NCBI GenBank assembly: GCA_009760855.2
Contig: WPIO01000011.1
Coordinates: 6,580,001-6,644,000 of the forward strand
Direction: 5' to 3'
DNA: 64,000 nucleotides
Source: Cristatella mucedo
Taxonomy: Eukaryota > Bryozoa > Phylactolaemata > Cristatellidae
Shown one piece after another: positions 35,159-53,330 of the stretch. Position 1 is the stretch's first letter. The number at the start of each line of letters is the position of its first letter. Position numbers and translations under genes: made by a program. The notes below the pieces were generated by a model, which saw nothing but the letters and a program-made list of their open reading frames with translations, was not told where the DNA came from and ran no database searches.

Positions 35159-38100
35159 AGAGAGAAAGAGAAGGAGAGAGAGAGAAAGAGAGACGTACAA
35201 TGGCCCCCCTTTCTGCAGATTACGTCGTAGCTGCTGCTGGCGCTAATGATTGCTATTTTGCTGTGCAATAGAGACTCGAAGGCCCCCGTGCCTCCGCATG
35301 GTCACAAGTGGAAGGAAGTTCGTCACGATAACGAGGTCACTTGGCTGGCTTCCTGGACGGAGAACATCCAAGGGCAGGTCAAGTACGTGATGCTCAACGC
35401 CAGCTCCAAGGTGAAAGGCGAGAAGGACTGGATGAAGTACGAGACGGCAAGAAAGCTGCACAAGTGCATCGACAAGATACGCAACAACTACCAGGAAGAC
35501 CTGCGCTCGAAGGAGATGCGCATCAGACAGCGAGCGGTCGCACTCTACTTCATCGACAAGGTGAATGACAGCTCCACCCTCCCGCCAACCCGCGTTCGCT
35601 TTGCAAGCCGTGCACGCTCGTCTTGCGTGCTCGCGGGCACGCTCGTGCGAGCTTTTGTGCGCTCTTGCTGCGCCCGTGGCACCGCGGCTCGGTCACGTGA
35701 CGGCAGCAGTTGACGCCTGCTCCGGTTCGCTCAGCTCGCACTGAGAGCGGGCAATGAGAAGGACTCGGACGAGCAAGCCGACACGGTGGGCTGCTGCTCT
35801 CTTCGCGTCGAGCACGTGACCCTTCACGACGAACTCGACGGCAAAGAGTGTGTCGTCGAGTTTGACTTTCTCGGCAAGGACTCCATCAGGTAAGCGCGAG
35901 CAGCGGCCGGCGGCCGTTGGCACTGTCTGATTAGTTAGTTGTGCAGTGCATCCTCAGCTTGGGCGTGCCGGCCAGCCGCAGCCCGGCAGGCCGAGGCCAT
36001 CGTTGCTTTCTCTTTGCTAGTTAAAGCCAAGGCTCTCGAGCTCGCCGGCACGTTCCCTGCGCTTAGGGTCAAGGTTCAAGGCTCCTTCTCTGGCTTTATC
36101 CTGGCGACGCTTGCAGCTCAAGTTGCAAGCTCTCGTCGTGACTTCACTGGCTTCACCCACCGAAGCCTAATGATTTGCTTAATGATTTGCACCTGTCTCT
36201 CTGTCTGGACTGTGACTGTCGCCACTTGCTGGATCGATTTGTGGACTCATCTAGTTTCTTTTGGCGGGTGATTTTCCAGGTACCAAAATAAGGTGCCTGT
36301 CGAGAAGAGGGCCTACAAGAACGTGAAGCTGTTCATGGAGAACAAGCAGCCCGGCGACTTGCTGTTCGACAGGCTGAACGTAAGTCGCCTTCGCCCAGCG
36401 CTGCTGCTCTTCGTGCGGAGCGGAGCGACGGCGGCGTGCTTTGGTCCTGCAGGCGGCGCGCGCGTTTCGTTTCTCGGTTCTGCAACCTCTCGCTCTGTCC
36501 CGCATTGCAGACGACCATCTTGAATAAGCACTTGCAAGACCTCTTGGAGGGTCTGACCGCCAAGGTGTTCCGCACGTATAACGCGTCACGCACACTCGAG
36601 GAGCAGCTAGAAAAGATGACGGACCGTGAGTGTGCGGCGGCGGCCAGTCTGTGCTCTGTGCTGTGTGCTGTGCTCTGTGCTGTGCTGTGCTCGACCTTCT
36701 TACTTGCCGAGTAGGCAAAGCTGGCGGTTCCGGGTCCGAGAGTTGTTGAATGTTCTGATGTTTTATAACTGTTAAATGTTGATCATCGCAGTGGTCAGCT
36801 CAACAAAGATTTAATTGGACGTGCGATAACCGTTGCCCGTGCAAGGGGTGGGGCAACAGCGGTGTCTGGGGCAGAAGTATGGCCTATGTGTGACCAAACG
36901 GCAGAGCGATCAGCCGTCGGACCGATGGAAGGCGCTCTGCATGGTTAGACTTGCCAGGCTTCGTCGTGGCTGGCGTAATTTTCTGATATGTGTACTTGCT
37001 TGATTGCTTCAGCTAACGACACGGTTGCGGCCAAGATGCTTGCCTACAACCGTGCCAACCGCGCTGTTGCCATCTTGTGCAACCATCAGCGTGCCGCACC
37101 CAAAAACTTTGAGCAGCAGATGCTGCGCATGCAGGAGAAGGTGGGAAGAAAGACCGACTTGCTCGCCGCCATCGGCACGTCCGGCTTTCGTGAGAGTGCG
37201 CTCGCGAACGGCCTACAGACAATTCAACCTGGACGTTGTGCTGCTTTGTTCTAGATCAAGGAGAAGCAGCAGCAGGTGAAGGACGCCAAGCGAGAGCTGA
37301 AGGAATCACGTGACAAGTCCAAGGACAGCCCGTGAGTCACGTGCAGTGGCATGGGGCGTGGCCCTGTCCCCCCCCCCCCCCCGGCTGTCTGCTTCAGCTC
37401 ACGATCCAGGCGTTCTAGCAAATTGTAGCGCATCCTGCTGTATCCGTACTTGACTGGTCCTTCGCTTTCCGTTGTGCAGAGTTTATCAGAAGAAAAAGAA
37501 GCAGATCGAGAGATTAGAAGACCAGCTGGCCAAGCTCGAGGTGCAAGCCACCGACAAGGTACCGGAGCAGCAGCAGCAGCCACCGTTGCCTGGCAGCAGC
37601 AGCTGTCACCGTCTGTTCCCTGGCCGTGTCCGTCCATGAAAGCCCGACTCACAAAATAATGCAACTCAATGCAGGTGCACGCACACGTGTGCTGCGCACG
37701 TGCGCGTGCACACGTGCGCAGCACACGTGCGCGTGCACACGTGCGCAGCACACGTGCGCGTGCACACGTGCACAGCACACGTGCGCGTGCACACGTGCAC
37801 GAAGCATAGCAGGCGCCAGATACTACACTGTCATGCCGATTCTGTTCCTCCCAGATATTCCGATAATGGCTTCAGCAAGGCTAAGCCAGCTGCAAGCGAT
37901 TCAATGCATTACCATACTTAGCTTGGACCGTTGTCTCATTTGCTTGTATAATGTGCTCTCAACTAGTGATGGCAGTTGCTCCGTGACTTGCTGACTGCTC
38001 GGCTGAAGCTTGCATACAATGCACTAATCTCGACGATAAAGCATTTAAATTTGACTGCACTTTCAGTCGACTTTGTGCAGTACTACAGCTACTGTGCGAA

Positions 38101-38961
38101 TGCATGCACACACCCGTACACAGTCGCGTGCACACACCCAGGGGAGGCTGTAACGCTAGCAAAAGTGGGTTTGCCGTGTATCCAGCTCAATGTGCAGCTG
38201 GTTGCTTAAAGCACTAAGCCAAAGCACAAGCCTCCCCCTAAAAAACCATTCCATGGGATGTTGCAGTGCTAGGTAGGAAGAATTAATTCCACCTCATCGT
38301 CCCCGGCCGAGAATCCGAGGCATCTGAGGCATTCATTCAAGGCCGAAGTCATAGTAATTCACTCATTTTGACTGGCATCACCATCTCATGACGTGTCCAG
38401 CAGCGGCTTGTTTGTTTTTTTACAAACGTTTGAATGGCTCGTTTGAGTCATAGAAAGGGGAACCATCGTTGGGAACCATGGGAAAGCGTTAGCAATGGAG
38501 AGGAGAGAATGCAAGGCCTCCAAATGCGCATCTCCCAGGTTTTTCGCTGTAACCCTAGTTGCCGCCGTCCGTTAACCTTAACTCGACACTTAAATGTTGG
38601 GCCGTCTCCAGTAGATTTCGTCTAAAATAATTGACGTATTCACACCGTTCGCGTCCGGCTGCGAATGGTACGCTATTAGCGAAGCGCAAAAGCAGCAGCG
38701 TGGGCACGTCGATGTGCTGGCGCATGCGCATCGCCACCGTGCATCTCTCTTTATGCTTCTTCGTCCTTTTGTGTATTTTAGGATGAAAACAAAGAAATCG
38801 CCCTCAGCACTTCCAAGCTGAACTATCTCGACCCAAGAATCTCGGTGGCCTGGTGCAAAAGGTTCGACGTGCCCGTTGAGAAAGTGTACAACAAGACGCA
38901 GAGACAGAAGTTCATGTGGGCTCTTGACATGGCGGAAGCCGATTTCAGTTTCCGTACTTGA
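29962..38961 (+). CDS. TOP1: TOP1, DNA topoisomerase I (type IB), 16 recognised exons
   Basis: Relaxes supercoils in the nucleus by cutting one strand through a 3'-phosphotyrosine. Exons: 29962-31046, 31138-31268, 31629-31758, 31914-32011, 32162-32277, 33828-33949, 34390-34512, 34648-34835, 35272-35560, 35735-35889, 36280-36379, 36511-36625, 37013-37140, 37255-37331, 37480-37558 and 38782-38961. All phases agree (about 1,038 residues; human 765). Layout: about 480 residues of charged, disordered N-terminus with Lys-rich nuclear-localisation stretches; the core from the W-W-EEE and [10 protein letters not shown] blocks; a coiled linker; a 59-residue C-terminal domain. Catalytic motifs seen are LALRAGNEK (Arg), FLGKDSIRY (Lys), KVFRTYNAS (Arg), LCNHQR (His) and SKLNYLDPR (active Tyr, about residue 993). 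The long N-terminus and a two-residue extension after the usual final Phe are unusual. The true start is unresolved: either the ATG at 29892 reading through, or upstream exons. Confidence 0.97.
30377..30645 (+). repeat. Coding minisatellite in TOP1 (KEHGGE repeats)
   Basis: Roughly ten copies of an 18-24-bp unit give repeated E-HGGE-(K/R)-K-K-E peptides. The central units (GGCGGCGAAAGGAAGAAGGA type) are near-identical, suggesting recent slippage. The antisense frames over this region are shadows. Confidence 0.9.
31138..31268 (+). CDS. TOP1: TOP1 exon (Lys-rich N-terminal region)
   Basis: Encodes [10 protein letters not shown] and [11 protein letters not shown], a likely nuclear-localisation cluster next to acidic residues. 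It ends AG in phase 2 before the donor GTGTGC. Confidence 0.88.
31629..31758 (+). CDS. TOP1: TOP1 exon (Lys-rich N-terminal region)
   Basis: Encodes [19 protein letters not shown] through [11 protein letters not shown]. The donor is GTCAGA, weaker than its neighbours. Confidence 0.85.
31914..32011 (+). CDS. TOP1: TOP1 exon (end of N-terminal region)
   Basis: Acceptor ATTCTGCAG. Encodes [20 protein letters not shown] through KEVWRW, joining the linker to the Trp-rich start of the core. Confidence 0.92.
32162..32277 (+). CDS. TOP1: TOP1 exon (core start)
   Basis: Encodes [20 protein letters not shown] and [14 protein letters not shown], the conserved start of the DNA-clamping core. Donor GTGAGT. 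Confidence 0.96.
32278..33827 (+). other. TOP1 1.55-kb intron with a (CCT)n tract
   Basis: Holds a 150-bp CCT tract (32541-32690) and otherwise unique sequence. Open frames inside lack similarity. Confidence 0.85.
32541..32690. repeat. (CCT)n tract in TOP1 intron
   Basis: About 150 bp of CCT with one TTC break and a C8/TTTTCC interruption near the end. Polypyrimidine in the transcript. Confidence 0.97.
33828..33949 (+). CDS. TOP1: TOP1 exon (core)
   Basis: Encodes [19 protein letters not shown] and [20 protein letters not shown]. Acceptor CATTTTCAG. Confidence 0.96.
34121..34308. repeat. (CT)n tract in TOP1 intron
   Basis: About 190 bp of CT-rich repeats with TTT and GTCTGT breaks. It precedes the exon at 34390. 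Confidence 0.97.
34390..34512 (+). CDS. TOP1: TOP1 exon (core)
   Basis: Encodes [18 protein letters not shown] through [10 protein letters not shown], 41 codons, phase 0 at both ends. Confidence 0.96.
34648..34835 (+). CDS. TOP1: TOP1 exon (core)
   Basis: Acceptor GGTTTTAG. Encodes [31 protein letters not shown] and [10 protein letters not shown], among the most conserved blocks of the family. Confidence 0.97.
35061..35193. repeat. (AG)n tract in TOP1 intron
   Basis: About 130 bp of AG-rich repeats with AGCC and AGGG breaks. It is complementary to the (CT)n tract at 34121-34308. Confidence 0.97.
35272..35560 (+). CDS. TOP1: TOP1 exon (core)
   Basis: Encodes [39 protein letters not shown] and [12 protein letters not shown]. 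Ends in phase 0 before the first catalytic Arg block. Confidence 0.97.
35735..35889 (+). CDS. TOP1: TOP1 exon (catalytic Arg and Lys)
   Basis: Starts [20 protein letters not shown] (catalytic Arg) and ends [11 protein letters not shown] (catalytic Lys). Confidence 0.97.
36280..36379 (+). CDS. TOP1: TOP1 exon (core)
   Basis: Encodes [20 protein letters not shown] and DLLFDRLN. Donor GTAAGT. Confidence 0.96.
36511..36625 (+). CDS. TOP1: TOP1 exon (second catalytic Arg)
   Basis: Encodes [20 protein letters not shown] then [11 protein letters not shown]. The Arg in KVFRTYNAS is catalytic in the family. Confidence 0.97.
37013..37140 (+). CDS. TOP1: TOP1 exon (catalytic His, start of linker)
   Basis: Encodes [20 protein letters not shown] (catalytic His) then the linker's first helix. 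Confidence 0.97.
37255..37331 (+). CDS. TOP1: TOP1 exon (linker coiled coil)
   Basis: Encodes [20 protein letters not shown], a charged helix. The acceptor is TGTTCTAG. Confidence 0.92.
37480..37558 (+). CDS. TOP1: TOP1 exon (linker coiled coil, second helix)
   Basis: Encodes [20 protein letters not shown] then QATDK. Phase 0 at the 3' end. Confidence 0.95.
37682..37800. repeat. 27-bp tandem repeat of CACGTG E-boxes in the last TOP1 intron
   Basis: About four copies of a near-palindromic 27-bp unit of alternating purine-pyrimidine (GCACACGTGCGCGTGCACAC type). It contains nine CACGTG hexamers in about 120 bp. This is Z-DNA- and cruciform-prone by composition. Confidence 0.95.
38782..38961 (+). 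CDS. TOP1: TOP1 last exon (active-site tyrosine)
   Basis: Encodes [20 protein letters not shown] through [16 protein letters not shown] and stop TGA (38959-38961). The active Tyr codon is 38824-38826. Confidence 0.97.
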   Translation, partial: DENKEIALSTSKLNYLDPRISVAWCKRFDVPVEKVYNKTQRQKFMWALDMAEADFSFRT

Positions 38962-39248
38962 TTCTCGTCGAGCTTCAAGCTGGCCAAGTTGTGCAAGTGT
39001 CGGATGCCACCATCTTGGCTCTGGCAGGCCTGAGGCAGGCCCAAGTGCCCCACGAGCCAGACCGTATGGATGGAAGTTATGTGCATAAGTGAAGGCGTTT
39101 CTATTCATTGTAGAGATCTTATACACTCTCTCACTGGATTTTAATTATGCGACAATTCAATAGACAAAAGTCTGCACTGCCATCGCATTACTCATTCATG
39201 CAGTACCGTGGCAAGCCTACCACTAGTTCCAATAGTATATTTTTTGTG

Positions 39249-39254
39249 AATAAA
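39249..39254 (+). terminator. TOP1 polyadenylation signal (AATAAA)
   Basis: Canonical AATAAA about 290 bp after the stop codon, and the first one downstream. Confidence 0.6.
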
Positions 39255-39404
39255 CCAAGTTGTGCTTAGTAGCCGATCGCTCACGCAGTTGGTTGTGCTA
39301 GGTGCACTCGCCCCGTGGCACCAGGAGAGGTAGCTGTGTGGCCGCTCCACGAGTCAGACTCAGACACAACTGGCTCTAGAGTGTGTGTTTGTGCTTTCCA
39401 TTGC

Positions 39405-39560
39405 ATAATAATAATATAATGAAATAATATTAATTTGTGTATGTAGCACCCTCAAGAGAGCTCAAACTGTCTAGGCACTTCACGTATGCTGTAAATGTAC
39501 CATGATCAAATGGTTAGTGGTAGCATGCACAATGTCAGCAAGCATGATATGGTTCGAGGT
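39405..39560 (-). mobile_element. L2 3' UTR and tail fragment
   Basis: Minus strand: CATGCTTGCTGACATTGTGC-type 3' UTR, ACGTGAAGTGCCTAGACAG, a TCTCTTGAGGGTGC arm and an (ATT)n run. It lies just beyond the TOP1 poly(A) signal. Confidence 0.65.
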
Positions 39561-40514
39561 AAAATGCCCACTGTAAACGTGTATTGCACTATGTTGCCGG
39601 TGCATGAAAAGTAGCCTGCCAGGCATAACTCTTGGTTGTTTTGAGGCTCCACAAGTTTGCCATGCCAGTGAGCTCCGATCCAGTGTTACTTTCGATCGCA
39701 CCGACTTGTCACTTTCAATTTCAGACCAATTCCCGACCCACGGGACGTGGGTTACTTGTACCGGTTTGGGTCAAGGACTTGAACAAAGGGCAAGGACATT
39801 GCTCAATACGACTTGGTCTGTTGCTCAAATAGTAAGCATACGGGTCAGCTTTGTTGGGGTGGTATGCAGTGACTCACGATTCTAATTGTCGAAGCCCATT
39901 AGTGTCAACAAAAAATCTGCTTACGGGAATGTTTTACTTGTCATGGTGTTCAGTGATGGTTAGATCTCGGGCTGATCCATTCGGTACTTATGAAAAGATT
40001 CTCGATGTAAAAATAATACATTTGATGTAATAATAATAATAATTCACTTGATAAAGCGCCCTCAGAGAACTTAATCTCTCTCTAGGCGCATTACATTTGC
40101 TGTAAAGTCCTCAGAGAACTCAAAACTCTTTCTAGGCACTTAACATTTGCTGCAAAGGAAGCAGATAGATGTCAACACCATAGCTGGTGCTACGTGCCGA
40201 GGCTTAGCTTTCCAAACGAATGATTGACCTAAGAAATGTGCCGAGAAAGCGCAATCCCAACTGCCGCATGCAAATGAAGTCATCTGCCAATTTTGGTAGC
40301 GTTTGCATTTCTTTGAGCTAGGCTGCATATCTAAACCACTCTAACCGGCCGATCGGAATGTATCCCAACATTGGGAAGAGTTGAGCTGTGCCACCGCGAG
40401 ACGACTAAGTATATAGAGACGTGACTCAGACAAAGGAAAAGCACGAAGAGAAGTGGTTGAGGCGTCATGGCATGCATCCTCAAACTGACACCTCCGGGTT
40501 GCTAATAGCTTTTC
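39561..40514. other. Intergenic between TOP1 and RNMT
   Basis: Contains two more minus-strand L2 tails in tandem at 40025-40165. The rest is unique sequence without a gene. Confidence 0.4.
40025..40165 (-). mobile_element. Two tandem L2 3' tails
   Basis: The tail hairpin appears twice in a row on the minus strand (GAGAGAGATTAAGTTCTCTG and AGAAAGAGTTTTGAGTTCTC types), each following a CAGCAAATG-like lead. Confidence 0.65.
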
Positions 40515-40614
40515 ACTTGATCGGCTGCCAGACCGAGGATTAAGCTGTACGGTTCTAGCTGCACAGCAAGCTATGCCGTGACCAGGCAATGATGGCCGTA
40601 AGAATAACAACCCT
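40515..40614. repeat. 100-bp direct repeat, copy 1
   Basis: Runs from ACTTGATCGGCTGCC to AATAACAACCCT. It matches 41751-41850 with four differences by eye. Confidence 0.93.
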
Positions 40615-40845
40615 AGCTTTCGCTGACTGTTTCAGTGACATGCACACATGCTGCTCCCGAGCACGAGGTTTTCGCGTGGTACTGCTCTGCATGCACTCAG
40701 GACGTCATCTTGTGCGCCTTGGTTGATGCCTTTGAGTAATTGGTACGTTAGGGCAGGCTTTTATGGAGCAGCCGATCGTATCGGACCCTTGGCTTCCGTT
40801 TCTTCTTAAGAGGTATCGACAATGGGTTGCTGTTGGTTCTAGCAT

Positions 40846-41562
40846 TTTTTGGCATCCCGTTTTGACTTCTGTAACTCACTGCTTGGCGGTCTAGCGGCCT
40901 GTGCAATCAGGTGCTTACAGCTGGAGCAAAATTCTGCAGCTAGGCTTGTCTGTCGTGAGCGTCACAGTTGCCACATCACACCACTTCTCGCCGACCTGCA
41001 CTGGCTACCAGTCAAGCAACGGATCGACTTCAAGGTTTTGTCGCTCACTTTTATGTCCCTTCATTCCTTGGCTCCAGCCTAGCTATAAGATCTACTGCCC
41101 CACCAGGATAAGCATCGTACCACATGCTTTTGGCAATCTTAACAGTTTTGTTTACCTATACCTCGTACAAATCTCAAATCCTTGGGAGACCGTACCTTTA
41201 GTTCATATGCTCCCAAAGCCTGGAACTCACTCCCGACTTGCATCATGACATCTGACTTGTCCACATTTAAAAAAGAAACTGCAAATGCATCTTTTTGTCG
41301 CAGCAGTTAATGGGTTCCCGTGATTCGTCCTTTACGTGCTTATGCGGGCTGACACTGTGCATGCTGCCACTAGCTACACTTGCATGCCGATCCTGTGCAT
41401 GTAACCCCTAACCATGTTATTCTTGTCTTATTGAGCATGCTACCGATAACCCTCCGATCGTGCTTCCTTTGCAACAAATGTAAAGTGATTGAGAAAAATG
41501 TAAAGTGAAAGAGATTTGAGTTCTCCGAGGATGCTATATCAAATGCATTATTATTATTATTA
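40846..41562 (+). mobile_element. L2-like LINE 3' end
   Basis: The frame at 40849 keeps [39 protein letters not shown] and LADLHWLPVKQRIDFKVLSL. It continues to the 3' UTR and a disordered double tail ending in (ATT)n. Confidence 0.85.
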
Positions 41563-41750
41563 CTATTAATTACCTGCAGGGCTTCCTCTTTAGGCACTGT
41601 GGATGGAGCTGACATAGTTCTACCTGCGGGCACGAGCACTGGGGTGGGGGAGTTCAGTGAGAGTAAACCTATGCACGGAGAGGGGGGTGAGGAGGCAAGT
41701 GCCTAATCACTGCGTAGATGGGAAGGTGTGAGCATATGAGTGAGCATATG

Positions 41751-41850
41751 ACTTGATCGGCTGCCAGACCGAGGATTCAGCTGTATGGTTCTAGCGGCAC
41801 AGCAAGCTATGCCGTGACCAGGCAATGATGACCGTAAGAATAACAACCCT
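41751..41850. repeat. 100-bp direct repeat, copy 2
   Basis: Second copy of 40515-40614, on the other side of the L2 fragment. Confidence 0.93.
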
Positions 41851-42019
41851 GATACATGCACATGTCTTTCCAAGTCTCAGTTTGACTTGAGTAGGTACGC
41901 GAGTTATTAGTATGCATGTGACCAGCCCATCACGACCCAGGTCGTGGTTTTCACATTCCAGGCTGGGTTTTTATAACCCAGGCTGTGGATTTCACAATCC
42001 AGGTTTTAGTTCTCGGGAA

Positions 42020-42355
42020 TTGTAAACCTACCCTTCAAAATGGGCTACACTTGCCTGTCCTGTAGCATCTACACGCAATCTGGGTGACCTGTTCTTGATG
42101 TTACATTGTACCACTTGCTCTTCTGAGTCAAGTCCTCAAATCCTTTAAAGATCGTGCATTTAGTTCGTACGCCCATAAAGCCAGGACCTATCTCCCGACT
42201 GACCTCACGACATTCCACGACGAGATTAATAACTAAGCAAACAACGAAACTGGTCCTCACGGCATTTACTAGGTCCGCGCGAGCTATCCTTGGTGTGCTT
42301 ATGCATGCTGACACCGTACATACTATCACTAAGCATGAAGACATGTTTTCATGAC
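42020..42355 (+). mobile_element. L2-like LINE, degenerate 3' part
   Basis: A TCAAAATGGGCTACACTTGC-type block, [20 protein letters not shown]-like residues in mixed frames, and an L2-like CTTATGCATGCTGACACCGT 3' UTR. No intact frame. Confidence 0.6.
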
Positions 42356-42617
42356 GGTATATGAGGCTGCTGAATCAACCGACTGTTTTCAAGATGGTCG
42401 GTCATGCCATGCAGTTCGTAAACACTAGCCCGACGGCAAGCATCGCATTGCTTGTTGCCAGAAAGCTCCTTTAATTTCGTAAATACACCCGAGGGTCATG
42501 CTGCAACGGCACACATTAACCGGCCGACACGCGCACAGCGCTTGAGAGCTCTGGGTTGCTGCTCTGGGTGCCAGCTGGAGAAGGGCAGTGGACTCGAGGT
42601 CAAGGGAACACGCTTCC

Positions 42618-42623
42618 TTTATT
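42618..42623 (-). terminator. RNMT polyadenylation signal (AATAAA on minus strand)
   Basis: TTTATT on the plus strand, about 415 bp beyond the RNMT stop codon. Confidence 0.5.
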
Positions 42624-43038
42624 TACATGCGGCCGCGGCTTCGCACCAGCTCTGTCGGCGACTCGTCGGTGGCTCGCATGCAGCGGCACTGCACAGATCA
42701 TCGACCGTCTCAGGGAGAGCGGACGCCGAGCGGTTCAGCGAAGATTTGCCACGACAAGGAGGCAAACAGCGTCGAGGCAGCCATTCAACGAAACAGGAGA
42801 CAGCAGTTAGCAGCAGGCAGGCCAGGACACGGTCAATCGAGGCCCCGGCCATCGGCTCGTGCCCAGACCGTGGCAGGGGTTCGGCTTGCTGCAGACGTCA
42901 ATGACGACTCTCGCTCTCGCACGGGGGAGGGGCTGTGTGTGTGTTTGTGTGTGTGTGAGCGCGTGCGAGCACGCCAGGAGAGCAGCTAACGGCGATGGCC
43001 AAAACGTCGACTCGTCACTACCGGCTCGGCGCTGCTAG

Positions 43039-52214
<9,176 letters not shown>

Positions 52215-52400
52215 GGCAAAGGGTCTAAAATTGTGTTAAGATAAACCAACCTGCTAGTTATGGGCGAACCAAGTGCTAACCAGACATTAAGATGAGCCCT
52301 TAAAATGGGCTCAGCCGGCAAATATCCCCTGTAGCATCTGCTTGAAATATGATCCAAGGTGACATTTCACTAGATGACTACATCGGATTTTAAATTCCAT
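52215..52400 (+). mobile_element. L2-like LINE internal fragment
   Basis: AACCAACCTGCTAGTTATGG (LLVMG-type) to TTTCACTAGATGACTACATC. Only the region just before the C-terminal block remains. Confidence 0.6.
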
Positions 52401-52701
52401 CTAGGCGAGCTGCAAAGAAAGGCAAGAAAGTCGTAGAGTGACATCGTGGTCAGAACTCCAAAAGTACAACGAATCGCGAGGCCTCGAGTGGACGAGCCTT
52501 TATATCGTGCGAGCTCTTTCCCACGCTTCTCTCCGGTCTACCTTCACTAGAGCCCTTTACCGGTCCCTCGGATGCCTCCAAGATGGTCGCAGCCTGGAAA
52601 TAAGTGGGCTTTCAAGAGCATGGCCACCAGCCCCTCTGCCAAGTATTGCCGATAAATGAAATGTTGGCACCCAGCAGCTACTTACCTACGCTTGCCTGTA
52701 G

Positions 52702-52703
<2 letters not shown>

Positions 52704-52737
<34 letters not shown>
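52704..52737. repeat. (CT)n microsatellite
   Basis: About 34 bp of CT. Confidence 0.95.
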
Positions 52738-52740
<3 letters not shown>

Positions 52741-53014
52741 AACTAGTACCGATGGTTATCTGCAAGCGCATTAGCTGCATAGCAAAATGTAAAGGTGGCA
52801 CACAGCTAACTGAATTGATACACGGAGCACATTATCGACTATGCATATTGTACACCTTGAGGACATGTAGGTCACTTTCATCACCATTAACTAACAAAGG
52901 TGATCTATTCTCCACAGCAGAGCAAGGTCTGCACCATGCTGCTCCAAATAGCGGATAAATGCCACGCGGGTGATACTGGTCGGCTAAATCCAAGCCACGC
53001 TTTCACCTCTGCGT

Positions 53015-53330
53015 CTTAGCTCTCGAGGTTGGGTGCCTGCACTACACCAGTCCTGCAGTAAGTACACAATCCTCGATTGCCCACTGCAATACGAGAGAAA
53101 AGTGAGTGGCTCGGGAGAGCGAGACATCTTCGTATGAACCTCTTCTGCCGCTCTACAAATGAGACTTCTGAATCAGCCGATCTTCCAACTTTACTAGTAA
53201 CGGAGCCGGGAGCAGGCACTCCACGACCCTCGGGGGTCGTGGCTTCGAGTCCTGCAGCAGGCAACCCTCTACTGTCCACCGCAAGCTGCGGTGATTAAGC
53301 CACTGCAGCGCCGCTAAATAAACTAGCCTT
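53015..53330 (+). mobile_element. SINE family B-like sequence, possibly two copies
   Basis: A CCTCTTCTGCCGCTCTACAA signature at 53139-53158 ends one copy; a B-box-like GGCTTCGAGTCCTGC follows at about 53240 with a different body. The borders are uncertain. Confidence 0.35.

Noticed and set aside
34017-35271. Arg/Glu and Leu/Ser-rich proteins inside TOP1
   Set aside because: They translate intronic (CT)n and (AG)n tracts and overlap spliced TOP1 exons in the wrong frame.
37682-37800. Cys/His-rich peptide frames over the E-box array
   Set aside because: The array is intronic between two confirmed TOP1 exons, and the frames are repeat translations.
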